The translations under genes and the position numbers were made by a program. Below are positions 15,212 to 27,064 of a DNA stretch of 64,000 bases, in pieces; the stretch's first letter is position 1, and each line of letters opens with the position of its first letter. The notes under the pieces are model-generated. The model was given only the letters and a program-made list of their open reading frames with translations. It ran no database searches and was not told where the DNA came from. The stretch comes from Typha latifolia (Eukaryota > Streptophyta > Magnoliopsida > Poales > Typhaceae): the NCBI GenBank assembly GCA_019914945.1, contig CM034107.1, positions 2,976,001 through 3,040,000 of the forward strand. Direction: 5' to 3'.

Positions 15212-17844
15212 CTAAAGCCTCCATATGTAACTCCTCACCCCCAAAGGACTTCTCACATTATGCTTTCCATCAGACCACACTAAGCTTCCAAAAACATAAT
15301 CTTTTTCCGTGCCGTAATCTTCTTCCACCTTTAGTTTGACTCTGAACTTCTTCTCCTCACCTACCTTATTGAATGTTAAAGTTGATGGCTTCACTGTCAC
15401 CTTAACTCCTCTAGGCGGTCTTACACGGACCGTGTATGTTCCTGGTGATCCTACATTCTTTACAGTGCGGATTATGGTCGTTGAATTTGAAAGATTAGGG
15501 ATTATAATCGACGGATAATTTAGATCTTGAAGCTCTACCCGCTTCGATGGGCATTGATATGGATAGACATTTAACGTTGCAATTTGAGTAGAATTATAGC
15601 CAAGAGAGCACAAGAAGTTCAAGTAATCGACTGTCTTTAGGTCATAGACTAAACCCGGATCCATGGCGCGGTTTGGCCAGACATGACCTGATCCATAGCT
15701 GAATGGAGTGGCCTTGATGAAGGACGAATTTGACATAGGTTGTTTCTTATTATCCTGAGTTCGCGCTGCAAATTAAAATGAAAAAAAAAATTAAGAATTA
15801 TATGCCGTTATTTTTTTTTTCAACTTAAGTTTTTAGAGCAGATGTTAATGCGCTCACCGCTGGTCATGATAGCAGATTTGATTGCTGAAGGGCTCCAGTC
15901 AGGGTGCAGAGTCCTGAGAAGTCCGACGACGCCGGAGATATGAGGGCACGACATGGAAGTGCCCGAGATAGAGTTGAATTTAACACGTCGAGTGTCGAAC
16001 ATGAGGCCGGTCGGCGCGGCAGCTCCGCTGAACGCAGCGATGACACTAACTCCAGGGGCAGTGATATCCGGCTGCAATGCAGTAAAAGTAAGTTTCAGAT
16101 TCAATTTTTTTTTTTTTAAAAAGATTTGAATAGAAGAACAGAAATATATAGTAACCTTTAGGATCTCAGGGTTGACTGTGTTTGGACCTTGGGATGAGAA
16201 AGCTGCCATGAAGGGTGCTGGCTTTATGTCAAACTCTGTTGTTGCTTTTGTAATGTAACCAATTGGTGATCTATAAATTGAAATTGTTGGAAACTAAGAA
16301 GACCAACTCAAATAACTAGCGATACTACATCAGTGAGGATGGAATGAAGAATGCTTACATAGTAGACTCGAGATAAGAGAAAAGAACAAGGCCATCAGAA
16401 TAGGAGATGTGGGTGGCCGGCAGGACATGCGCGTCGGCGATGATCTCGTTGCCGGTGGTATGATCGTTGGCGAGGACCATCCCAACGCCGCCGGCCTGGC
16501 GGACCGCCTCGCCTTTTTCGACCCTCGCATTAATTCCTCGCAGGCAGACGACAATCTTCCCTCTAACTTTCTCCGGGTCTAGAGACCTTAGATAGCACAA
16601 TTCACTGCAGTAACAAGGGGGGAAATTGGATTCTCTCTTTGGTTTAAGATCACTAAAACAAACAATTGTTAGATTCAAACAAGAATAAAATTTTAATTGT
16701 TGGCATTATTTTTCGCATACGCATCGTGCTCCGAAGAGTTCGTGGCCTTGGCTTCTTTGGAGTTGATCATTGGATAGAGCTTGTTACTTGGTAGCCTTGT
16801 AGGAGAAAGGCTCTCTCCCTGTAAGCATAGAAGATAATTTAACAGAGAATTATGAATTCAAACACTTTAAAATTGATATAAGAAACCAACCTTAAGTCTC
16901 TTGTTGTTAAACAAAACGTAGGCTGGAAACTCCCTGTCCATTGTGCTAGCACCGACTGTAAAGATCCAAGGAGCCGTGTTTGAGACCGAGCCAGGCTGCG
17001 GCCCCGAATTGCCGGCCGAGCACACGACGGTGATGCCATTCTTAACGGCGTGGAACGACCCGATCGCGAGGCCGTCCAAGAAGTAATCCGTCGGGTTCCC
17101 GCCGAGGGACACCGATAGAACGTCGACGCCGTCATGTATGGCGGCATCGAAGGCGGCGATGATGTCCGCGTCATAGCATTCGCTACCGTTGACAGGCGGC
17201 CAGCACACCTTATACACCGCAACTCTAGCCCGCGGTGACCCGCCCTTGGCCGTGCCGTTGCCGTAGTTGAAAACGTTAGCTCCGGGCACAAACCCGCCAG
17301 CCGCCGTGGAGAGGGTGTGCGTCCCATGGCCTTCGGCGTCGCGTGGCGTCTCGAAGGTGGCGTTCAGCGGGCCAACGGCCGATTGGTAGCCCTTGTTGAA
17401 GTACCTTGCTCCGATAAGCTTCCTATATAACATCAAAGAATTCAATGTTATTAAACACTCATCATTTGGTATGATATCTATTGGGTATAGAATGAATGGA
17501 ACAGTACCATCTAATTGGAGGGAAACCGTTGTTTAAATTATAAAGACGACTTTATTTGGATTTAATATCATTTTAATATAAAATATACTTTATAATAGTG
17601 AGTTCAAAGGTATTTATAACTAATGTGGTGCTTGACTGTTTGTGTGAAATTAGTTTCAGTGTTCTTAAATATGCCGAAATTTTTGACATTTGAAGAAAAA
17701 TGTTCACATAAAAACACTATGTTGACTAGAAAGAAAATGTTGAAATTTTCACACTAAAAATTTTTAGACTTTTTTAATTTAATACTATTTTAGTGAAAAA
17801 AAAAATATTTTTAAATAACGGGTTTAAAATATTTATAAATTTAG

Positions 17845-17911
<67 letters not shown>

Positions 17912-19259
17912 TACATAAGAGAGGGAAGAACAGACATGTACATATAAGTTGTTCTCTTTTTTATGCGAGCAAAGAAACCTAAATTCACAAATACTTAAAA
18001 ATATAAAATTTTCAATTAAAAAATTATTAAATATAGAAAGTTAAATTTTAACGGTTTTAATTAGGACAGTTACACACGTTTTAAGTTTTAACTAATTAAA
18101 TATGTGAGGAGAGAGGAATCTAAATCTAAAATACTTTGAGTTGACTACTTAAATGTGATCTTTTTACTTTCTGGAGAGAAAAGAACTGAAGTGGGAAACG
18201 CATGTCCCAAGTGAGATCTAGTGAAAATTAATTGGCCAGTTAGAGGCTGGCAAATACTTCTATAGCTTTGATCATCTATTTCAGTGCAAATCACACTGGG
18301 ATGCTGAATGGGCCACATAGAAACAATATGATGGCATTATATTTACATGAGAGATGCATTCATTGCATTGTGGCTTCCAAAGCTAGAACAATTTATATTG
18401 AGGGACTTTGTGGATCTCAAAGAGGTACATACAATTAATGACTAAAGAAGCAATTGTCATTGGACAGTTAGGATCAAGACAAAAGATTTTAATTGTCCCA
18501 GAAAATAAATAAATGCAATTGTACACTTCTATAATTGTGAGCCTAATTAATTTGACAGGGATAAGGCAGTCTATGGACAGACACAGAAGAACTTTCTTCC
18601 TTCCTTGGCTGACCATTGATCCTAATTAATTTGACAGGTATAAGGCAGTCTATGGACAGACACAGAAGAACTTTCTTCCTTCCTTGGCTGACCATTGATA
18701 AGGATCCTTAGATATCACAATATCTTAAAATAATGAACCAAGTTGATTTCAAAGATGATCTCTATTAGCAACAGTCTTGCATTAGTTGTCTATGATAATT
18801 TAGATAAAACTAAAGCATTTATAGTTATCCATAATTCAACAGTGTTCTATCTTTCTGGAGGTAAGACTTCCATGTATCTGCAAGATTCATCTGCTATTGA
18901 CTTTGGCTTCTTGAGCATATGCATCAACTTATGACATCATATTCCTTTTGTCCTCAGATTACAGAGTTCTTTGTACTAAAGTTTGATTTCTATTTAATAA
19001 TAAAATCATGTGAGCAAACAATTGAGAACATACAAGGCTCTTAGAAAAAAAAAATCAAGATGCTTTCCTGATTAGGTGGTCTACCTAAGTTTTACAAAAT
19101 AGTTTAGTAGCGAGATATAATAATGCAGCATCGAACAAATTGCATAGTTTATTTTAATCAACCATTAAGCTAATAATTGCTTTAAGTTATCAGTGAGAAG
19201 AAAAAAGATTGCATCTACTGTATGTGATTTACATTTACTCACTCTAGAAAGTAGTAGAG

Positions 19260-19311
<52 letters not shown>

Positions 19312-21090
19312 CATGTATTAAAAAGGTGTGTGCCTTTGTATGCCCACATTGTTTTTAGAGGTAGAGGGAGTGCATAGTAGACCTGTTGCAAGAAAATCCT
19401 TTATCGCTGTTATTTTGGCAGATTCCTCTCCACTTTGATGGAATTGGCCCCATTTCATCATCCTTAAAGCTCTCAGATTCTGGCCAAACACCTACATATC
19501 CACAGACACATGCAATAAAGAGGCCAGCAAAAGTTAGATCAGGATATAGCAAGGAATCCAAAAAAAGATAAAGGAAAGGATTGAATAGGTTGGCTAGTCA
19601 ATGGTCCTTGTCATCATGCAATGTCTCTCAGTTGATTCCTTTCAGAACAGCCAAATTGTCTGAAGTCAACAGATGCCCATGATCTCAATTGGATAATTGG
19701 AGCATGCACATGAAGAATTTTTTTTTCTCTTTTGGAAAGAGGCCTAGCAGAGTTCATAATCCACAATTAGATTAAATTACTGAATCCAAAATAGTCAGAA
19801 AAGAGCAAAGCATCTCAACTTTCTCATTAACTCCTCTAAAACTTTCTATGCTTCTAGACTTGACAACATCAAGTAAAGCAATTGGAAGAATCAACACTAA
19901 ATACCATGGAATGTTGGATTTAGCGGAAGAATCAGCCCAAAGTATCTGATGAGAATTTTAACTAAAAAAGTAGAAACAGGAAGAAATAAAGGAGCTGTGA
20001 GCATTGCAGAGGCGTCTCTATTTTATCATATCTAATGTGGTTGATGTATCCTAATTATTGAAGAAGATTTGTCAGTAGCTTGGAATAAATCTTATTTCAT
20101 AGTAACCAGATTATTGCTTGAAATTGGTCAATAACCCAGTAAGACTATTGCAGAAAGCTACACATCAACCACAACTCACTCCATCCTACTATTGAGTGAA
20201 GCAGTACCTTGAACTTAGTCAAGAATTCCTTTGATGCCAATAGAAACAAGTGGGCTATGACCTGACTGGGTATTGTAGCTCTGTTAGGAATTCAAAGGTT
20301 ATATTATAATGCTATAGAAAAAAGTACCAGTATCAAGATTTCCTATGATCGTATCCTCGCCAAATCTCGCCTTCGTCCACAACGACTCGGTTGGAATCCT
20401 TCCGTCCCTCTCGAGGCCAAGAAATTGCCATGATCTTGTTGTGTGGAGCTTATATCCTCTATTGGGAAACACTGACACAACTCCAGGATGCTCTGCAATA
20501 AAATCCTCAAATTAGAAAAGCGAGAGTGATACCAAATAGTCAAAACAGTGGAATTAGATGCATCACTTGAGATTTCCATTGCCTTCTCCTCTTCGATGGT
20601 CGCCGCAAATCCATTGATGCACCTTGTGTAGGAGTAAAAGATTGCATCTTTGGCCTCCTCCTTACTGGATTTGATCCTCAAATCAGTAAATAATATTTGC
20701 AGCAAAGAAGGAAGTAAAGAGATTAAAACAAAAAAAGAAAAGAAAAGAAACTTTGCTGATGTCTCACTCTCCCAAAACCGAACCCAAGAGCTCATAATGG
20801 GATTCCGTTACTCTCTGAACGACATCTGAATAGTCCTCCTTGGCGATATCAGAATGCCCACCAAGGTAAACCACATAGGACTGCACGAGAAAAATGAAGC
20901 AAAAAGAAGAAGACCCAGATGAGCTTCTTAGTTGAAATCCTGAAAAAAAGTTCGTAAAAATGCTATCTTTGGAGGAAGTGAAGCAAGAGAAGCCATTAAC
21001 AAGTGATTGCCTTTTTGGCAGCAAAGGTGGGCCTTTGCAATAGAAGGGAGAAGAGGAAGGCGCTGAGCAAAGAGTAGGAGCTCCTCTTCC

Positions 21091-21094
<4 letters not shown>
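15212..21094 (-). CDS. Subtilisin-like protease 2 (SBT5/AIR3-type, S8A), tandem paralogue
   Basis: Eleven exons: 21094-21011, 20880-20768, 20664-20567, 20492-20328, 19491-19383, 17422-16891, 16818-16721, 16604-16359, 16270-16156, 16071-15858, 15765-15212. Total 2328 bp, 775 aa, intact. It has a signal peptide (ending PTFAAKK), propeptide with [11 protein letters not shown] and [12 protein letters not shown], Asp about 151 (NLDTGVWPES), His about 222 (GHGTHTLS), SAGNSGP, PA domain ([14 protein letters not shown]), Ser about 559 (SGTSMSCPH) and an FnIII-like C-terminus. It is likely secreted to the apoplast. Exons 3, 5, 6, 7, 9 and 10 are exactly as long as in subtilase 1 (98, 109, 532, 98, 115, 214 bp), showing duplication. 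Intron 5 has grown to about 1.96 kb and holds two microsatellites and a 79-bp tandem duplication. Intron 1 again seems to use a GC donor (21010-21009). The start codon abuts a (GA)n tract. Confidence 0.95.
17849..17908. repeat. (CT)n microsatellite in intron 5 of subtilase 2
   Basis: About 60 bp of uninterrupted CT repeat. Confidence 0.97.
18542..18699. repeat. 79-bp tandem duplication in intron 5 of subtilase 2
   Basis: 18542-18620 and 18621-18699 are head-to-tail copies that differ at one base (AGGGA versus AGGTA). The near identity indicates a recent event. Confidence 0.95.
19262..19309. repeat. (GA)n microsatellite in intron 5 of subtilase 2
   Basis: About 48 bp of perfect GA repeat, roughly 75 bp from the 3' end of exon 5. 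Confidence 0.97.

Positions 21095-21174
<80 letters not shown>
21095..21174. repeat. (CT)n microsatellite abutting the start codon of subtilase 2
   Basis: About 80 bp of CT on the + strand, so the transcript reads (GA)n immediately followed by the initiator ATG at 21094. Confidence 0.95.
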
Positions 21175-21178
<4 letters not shown>

Positions 21179-21221
21179 AGATTAGGAGAGAACCCCAAAG
21201 AGTAACGCACCTGGTGTTCCC

Positions 21222-21230
21222 TATTTTATA
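21222..21230 (-). promoter_or_regulatory. TATA box of subtilase 2
   Basis: Minus-strand TATAAAATA in GC-mixed surroundings, about 130 bp upstream of the ATG, leaving room for a leader that contains the (GA)n tract. Confidence 0.6.
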
Positions 21231-22055
21231 GGTTTGAGAGAGAAGCTTCTCATGATCCGGCTCCGATTTCAAAGCAGCTAACATCTCTCTACTTTGTGAT
21301 AGATAAAATGTGATAATCCATATAATAATTAATTAGATCCAAGATTTCGATCCGAATTCGGATAGATTATTATGCCGATAAATGCATAATCGAATAATTT
21401 TTAAATAGAAGATAGAATCTTAAATAGATATCAAAAGAATCTTAAACAAATTAAGAGACAATTAACGAAATATTAAGAATTTCAAAACAATAATTGTTTT
21501 TGTACGTCAAGTACATACAAATTTAATAAAATCGATCTCTATAAATAATATAAACCATTGCTACTAACAATATCAATATTTACGATTTAAATAAACAAAT
21601 TAAAAATAATAATATGTGGATTATTAGTGCACTAGAGAAGATATCTTATGAAATTTTGGCTTCTGATGGTCGGGAAAAACTTGATTATAATATTTTTTTT
21701 GGATTAATAATAAGCTGAGATCTCAGCTAATGATATATACGGTGCCAATTCACTGAGACAAAAATAGAATCCAACTCCGGAGAAAGTTTTCCTCTCTGGA
21801 TCAAAATATTGAATATTGAGAGGAGAGGATAGAGGACCGTGGCAATTAAGGGGATACTTTAAAATTGCTACATAATTTTGTCATCCTTAAAAGAAAAGTT
21901 GATGATAATAATCCTGTACCACTAACATATCTATATCTACGTCTACATCCTTGAGGGGGTATGGCTTCTCTGCAAACTAGTTGTATGGAATTTCATGCAA
22001 TCTAATATGCAACATAATTAAAAAAACCATAGTATATTTTGTCTTTATTATTTGT

Positions 22056-22429
22056 AAAATTTGTATATAATACGCTGCTTTTTAACCTAATTGTAATTTA
22101 CACTCTCTATTTTTAGCCCTATGATTTAGTGAATATGTGCAGAAAAATATCGTGAGTTAGATTTGGGCTAACACTGTGAGAATATTTCGTTAAATAGAGA
22201 TATTTTATTTCTAAAATGCCATTAAGTATGACTTGACTGAGAATATTTTTATAATTTTCTTAGTAGAGTTAATTTAACCTAGAGGTTTAGTTAAGTTTAA
22301 TTAACTGATCTAATTGCAAGGTGTTTTCTGCATATATTCGCTAAATTATAAGGCTCAATAAATAGTGAAAATATATGGTGTAAATCGTTTAAAAGATATT
22401 AAAAGATAGGGTGTTATATGCAAATTTTT
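22056..22429. mobile_element. MITE-like element, copy A
   Basis: A 374-bp non-coding element. Its left end (AAAATTTGTATATAATACGC) is the imperfect inverted complement of its right end (GGGTGTTATATGCAAATTTT). The interior aligns along its length with copy B at 23995-24366, for example the shared TGATTTAGTGAATAT and TTTAGTTAAGTTTAATTAAC. A possible 8-bp flanking repeat TTATTATT (22045-22052 and 22431-22438) is weak because of low complexity. The superfamily is not assigned. Confidence 0.7.
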
Positions 22430-22810
22430 CTTATTATTATTATACACACTCTACTCTATTTATACTTGTAATTGGACTCTTGCATTTTACCTTTAATACA
22501 TTAGAAATGCATGTCCATTATATTTTTAACAGACAATTATCATATAAATAAATTAAAATAAGTATCGATATAAAATAACCTTCTTAATATTCTTGAGTAA
22601 GTTTTTCAATATTGAAGTAAAGATAAAAGGAGAACTACATTTTAAGGTCAAATTAGAGAGTATCTAGATTTTTTTTATTTTTTTTTAAAAGTAACATAAT
22701 ATTCTATATTCCATTAGATATTGTTAGGTTAAAAATAGTTTAGTATGTTTTTAAGGCGTTAAAAGGAAAATGTAAGAGTGGAATATAATAGGATGTGAAT
22801 GATAATAAAC

Positions 22811-22813
<3 letters not shown>

Positions 22814-22845
<32 letters not shown>
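22814..22845. repeat. (TA)n microsatellite
   Basis: About 32 bp of AT dinucleotide repeat. Confidence 0.95.
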
Positions 22846-22848
<3 letters not shown>

Positions 22849-23994
22849 CTTCCACTCCTTCTATCAAATTAAAATAAATCCTATATGAAAAGTTTGACCA
22901 TTGTTCTAATAGGATCAATTTTATTTTTAAATAATCATCTAAAAGTTATTACAAGATAACATTGAAAATTTGATCAAGCTCTTCCTCCATGTGCATCAAA
23001 GGGGAAAACCATTAATTCTTGGAGCAATGAAGCTATCCCTAGATGACTCTGGCACTTCCAATAAGAAGCTTAGTTTGATTTGCCTTTTTCTTCCCTGTTC
23101 CATGGCTGCAAGTGATTACTGAGATGGTCATACCATACCAATCTATTTTGATCCTTATAAGGTTTTGAACCCTTATTTCGATTAAATTTTTCATCCAAAA
23201 TATAATCCAGTGACATATTTTTCGCTATAAGTAAGTTGCTAAGTGACCAAACTACGACAGGTATCATCCTCGAATAAGACTATATATTTATGTGGGGGTT
23301 AATTTTATCTCACATAACTTCTAGATATTCCTCTCATTTAATGCAATCAAAGCTGTCCATGTTCTGGAAAAAAGAGGCTAAACTCTTGAGTTTCATAAAT
23401 AAAGTAAATGGTATTCATAGAGTAAATGCTATTGTTTGGGAATTGGGTTTGCCTTCTTGGGAGATTGATCCTGATCTCCATCAAATATGATTGTTTCTAA
23501 GTTCCAGGACAAAGAATAATATTGCCACTGGAGTCCATTGCAAGCATTGTGCACATGGAACAAGTTGTCCTCCATCTACTTACTATCTTCAAGTCAGTGC
23601 AAGTGGTGAAGAGTTATCCTATGATTAATGAAACTGATATGATCTTCTATGGCTGTGACCAAATAAAAGACACAGAAATGTGCATCAATCAAGGGCTGTG
23701 CCCCCACATTATTGCATAATAATAGATGATAAGAGAATTTATAATTTATAATATGATAAGTATATTGAATAGATGTATATTTATAACATATTATTTAATA
23801 TGTGTTGAAAATGTTATTCAATTCTTTACAACTTTGTGGTTATCTTTAAATTCGACATGTGATTTAATCAAATATAATATAAAAAGTGATAGATGAAACT
23901 ATAAGAGGGTGAAGTAAAATTAAATTAATCATAGAAAGGTAAAATATAATTTTTTTTTCTAGGTAATAAATTGTGTGTAACAGATAAATAAAAG

Positions 23995-24366
23995 AAAATT
24001 TATATATAACACCCTGGTTTACAACGTAATTACAGTTTATATTCTATATTTTTACTATTTGTAAATTGAGCCATCTGATTTAGTGAATATATACAGAAAA
24101 AATTTTGGATTAGATTTGAACTAACACTGTCAGAATATTTTATTAAGTAGAGATATTTTATTTTTAAAATAACTAAAATGCCCTTAGTATGATTTAGTTA
24201 AAAATATTTTTGTAATTTTTTAATTTAGTTAACCTAACTCAGATATTTAGTTAAGTTTAATTAACTATACATATTCACTATATTATAGGGCTCAATTTGT
24301 AAAAAGTGAAAATGTAGGATGTAAACCACAATTTTATTAAAAAATAGGGTGTTATATGTAAATTTT
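23995..24366. mobile_element. MITE-like element, copy B
   Basis: A 372-bp element of the same family and orientation as copy A. The ends are near-perfect inverted repeats of about 20 bp: AAAATTTATATATAACACCC at the left, and the complement of GGGTGTTATATGTAAATTTT at the right. No coding capacity. A left-end-like fragment may also occur at about 54415-54450. Confidence 0.75.
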
Positions 24367-24959
24367 CCTATTATAAAATATGGAATAAAAGTGGGAAAAT
24401 GGGATTTAAATCCATGATCTCTGTAAAATAATTGGCTCAGATACTATGTTAAAAATCAGTTGACCTTAAAAAGGTCAAGACAATGGATCCACGAAGCATA
24501 GCATACCCCACTTAATAAAAATTTAATCTAGCAAATAAACACTATCAAGAAAACGGCCCCATTCTTGCCCAATCTAATTGGCTAGTTGATTAACTCTATG
24601 AATAGTTAAATTGGATAGTGGGTTGATGGTGAAGTATAAATTCTCTTGTTATGGGTTACCAAACTTTCAATTCCTACTTCAGTCAGCTGCTGACTCTTCC
24701 ATGATATATTTGTAATAATTTCTTCAAGGAATCCTTTGCCATGAGCCCTCCTTTTCTAAGTTGCCATTTTGGACTCTTCCATTGTCTTATTGTTCTTCCT
24801 TTGTCACTGCATTATCTAAAAGACAAAAGAAGGTCATACCAACTCATGAGACTTAAGAGAAAACAGGGGATTTCTTTGCATGTGATACAATGTATAGAGA
24901 TTAGTCCCTTGAAATAAAACTGATTAGTGTTCTTGGAGGAGAGAACTAAGAGAAAGGCA

Positions 24960-25446
24960 ATGAGGATCACACCTTTTGCATTTATTGCTTTGATCATGGT
25001 TGCGGTGTTTGCCGTCGGGTTTGCGACTGCGAGACTGGAGGCCATGGAGCATGAAATCCACCCACAAGGTTAGTGATTGTAGAAATAAAGAGTCAATCTG
25101 CAAATTACTTAAAGGAGGTAGGAAAAAAAAAGATTTTCTAATTATGAACCTTGCTTGAAGCACTAGAACATAAAGATATCAAGGAACATATGCATAGAAA
25201 ATTTAATCCCTAATAAGTATCAAGTACTAAATAAGAAGGCCAATTAGATATTAATAAGAATGCAAGATGAAGGTAACAAGTAGCCTTTAAGCTGTGCTTG
25301 CATAATAATAGATTTTATTTACTTGCTTTTCTTTTTCTTCTGATTCTTTCTGAATATTTGCTGCAGGATGCAGGTGCTGCTGGTTTGTTCTCAGGCCTTT
25401 GATCCACTGTGGCAAAGTTTGCTGTGGAGATGATTGCTGCATATAA
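24960..25446 (+). CDS. Small secreted cysteine-rich peptide 1 (8 Cys, family not recognised)
   Basis: Two exons, 24960-25068 and 25367-25446 (189 bp, 62 aa), joined in phase 1 across a 298-bp GT-AG intron. Residues 1 to about 24 form a classic signal peptide (FAFIALIMVAVFAVGFATA). After a short spacer (RLEAMEHEIHPQG) the whole second exon is CRCCWFVLRPLIHCGKVCC followed by GDDCCI and the stop. This gives eight cysteines spaced C-x-CC-x9-C-x3-CC-x3-CC. The pattern does not fit defensin, lipid-transfer, snakin/GASA or hevein spacing as I know them. The gene at 27065-27703 has the same architecture, intron phase and Cys pattern, which is the main evidence that both are real. An extracellular signalling or antimicrobial role is only inference. 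Confidence 0.72.
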
Positions 25447-27064
25447 ACAGTACAAGAATTTAATTACCTTCCTAATAATTGAATTCTATCAAACTCTGAG
25501 ATAGACTTGTGCAACATGAATGTTGTATGAGATCATTGTTCTACAAATTTTTGTTCCTGTTCTTCTTCACCCTGAATTCATTGATGTAATAGATGTGATA
25601 CTCTTTCCATAAATAAGAGAAAGGAAGATTACACAGTTAATGCAAAATTAGCTTGAAGTGCTCCATGTTTTGTGATGGGTGGTTAAAACTGATAAATATA
25701 ATAAATTCTCTTGCTAGTGAAAAATGAAAAAAAAAAATATTTAAAGCACAGAAAGTAGAAACTCATTCCAAATCATGTATTATAAATGATTGCTTCCCAT
25801 GGTAAGTCATGAAATGTATCTTATGCTCAAAATGTGAGGAAATTGGGTGACAGGTTTTGAGTCTAGTAACCCTAGGAAATGATCCACCGCACACCAAGAT
25901 AAAATAACTATTAAGCGAAGAAATCAATCACAAGACACAAATTTTTATATAGAAAAATATCTTATAAACTAGGGCAAAAAACTGCAGATCCTATCTTAGA
26001 ATAAACCAAGCACTATTTTAATTGTATCAGTTACAAGAACAACTTATGGACCAATCGTCGAATATCTATGATTATATGTATAATGATTTCACTCAACTCC
26101 CCCGTGATGTTACTATTCTTGAAGCTTAATTTCAAACCTCTATGATTCTCGAGGTTGATCCCTTGAGACAAAGTCTGTCAAGATGCAAAGTAGCCAGGAT
26201 ATATAGAAAATATTTTAGTACCATTCATCGCCTGTGCGTTTGAATGCCCTGAAGTGAGTCTGAAATGGGCGCGAATCACTTTCTTACATCATCCGTTCTG
26301 GAAAAAATGAATTGAAACTAATTTTAACCAACTGCCCTCATCATACTTATTGAGAACCACTATCTAACATCTGCACAAAACTTCATATATATTTTCCCAT
26401 TGCGAACTGCTGCCAAAGAATTAAATTCTTGACTTGAAATTCAGTCTTCCACATAAATATTTTTCATAAAAACTTCATCCAACTTCTCCAGATGTGTGTT
26501 AATAATCAAATATAAAAGCTTACATAGATGATTCAAGTTCAACTGTTTAATAACATAATCAAAAGATTTATCATCACAACAGTCATTAATTTTCTCCTCT
26601 CAAGGTTGAGATTGAAAGGAAGTAGTTGGCTAAGCATTTAAGTTGGACATGTCATCGCAATTAGATATTCCTGGACTTATTCAGGTTGAAGACTAGTCAA
26701 CAATTTAGATTACCTAGCATTGAATGCATCTCACAACAGACACCAAGTAGGTATCTTGCAAACTTTCAATTCTTGTGATGTGGCAACTTGGCTCTCCTCT
26801 GATGTCTTCCCTTAAAGATGAGAAGGAAGACTTCGCCTATTCTCTTTCTCAACAGTCAGATGTCAGTGACCAACAAGAGATGCAATGCAAGAGTAGTGAG
26901 TCCAACAAAGTGGCTCTAACATGTCATACTTCCATCTCTTTCCACTCATGACATGAAGAAACATTTGAATGTTCTGGATTCATGAACATAATTATCCTAT
27001 ATAATGGTTTGAGCAGTGTACATATTCCACAACTAAACATCTTGGCTCTCAAAGAAAGAGAACC
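25447..27064. other. Spacer between the two cysteine-rich peptide genes
   Basis: No gene recognised. The left part is probably the 3' UTR of peptide gene 1; the rest is unremarkable AT-rich DNA. Confidence 0.5.

Larger units (their letters stand above)
21231..24959. other. AT-rich intergenic DNA with two related inverted-repeat elements
   Basis: No supported gene. Open frames at 23070-23267, 23290-23490 and 23522-23719 show no family-like features. The stretch contains two copies of one element (22056-22429 and 23995-24366) and a (TA)n tract at 22814-22845. Confidence 0.6.

Noticed and set aside
20764..21284. Frames of about 118-148 aa with Arg-Glu repeats
   Set aside because: Microsatellite read-through upstream of the subtilase 2 start; the real first exons are short and in other registers.
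26040..26900. Possible retrotransposon remnant between the Cys-rich peptide genes
   Set aside because: No protease, reverse transcriptase or integrase motif and no LTR pair could be seen.
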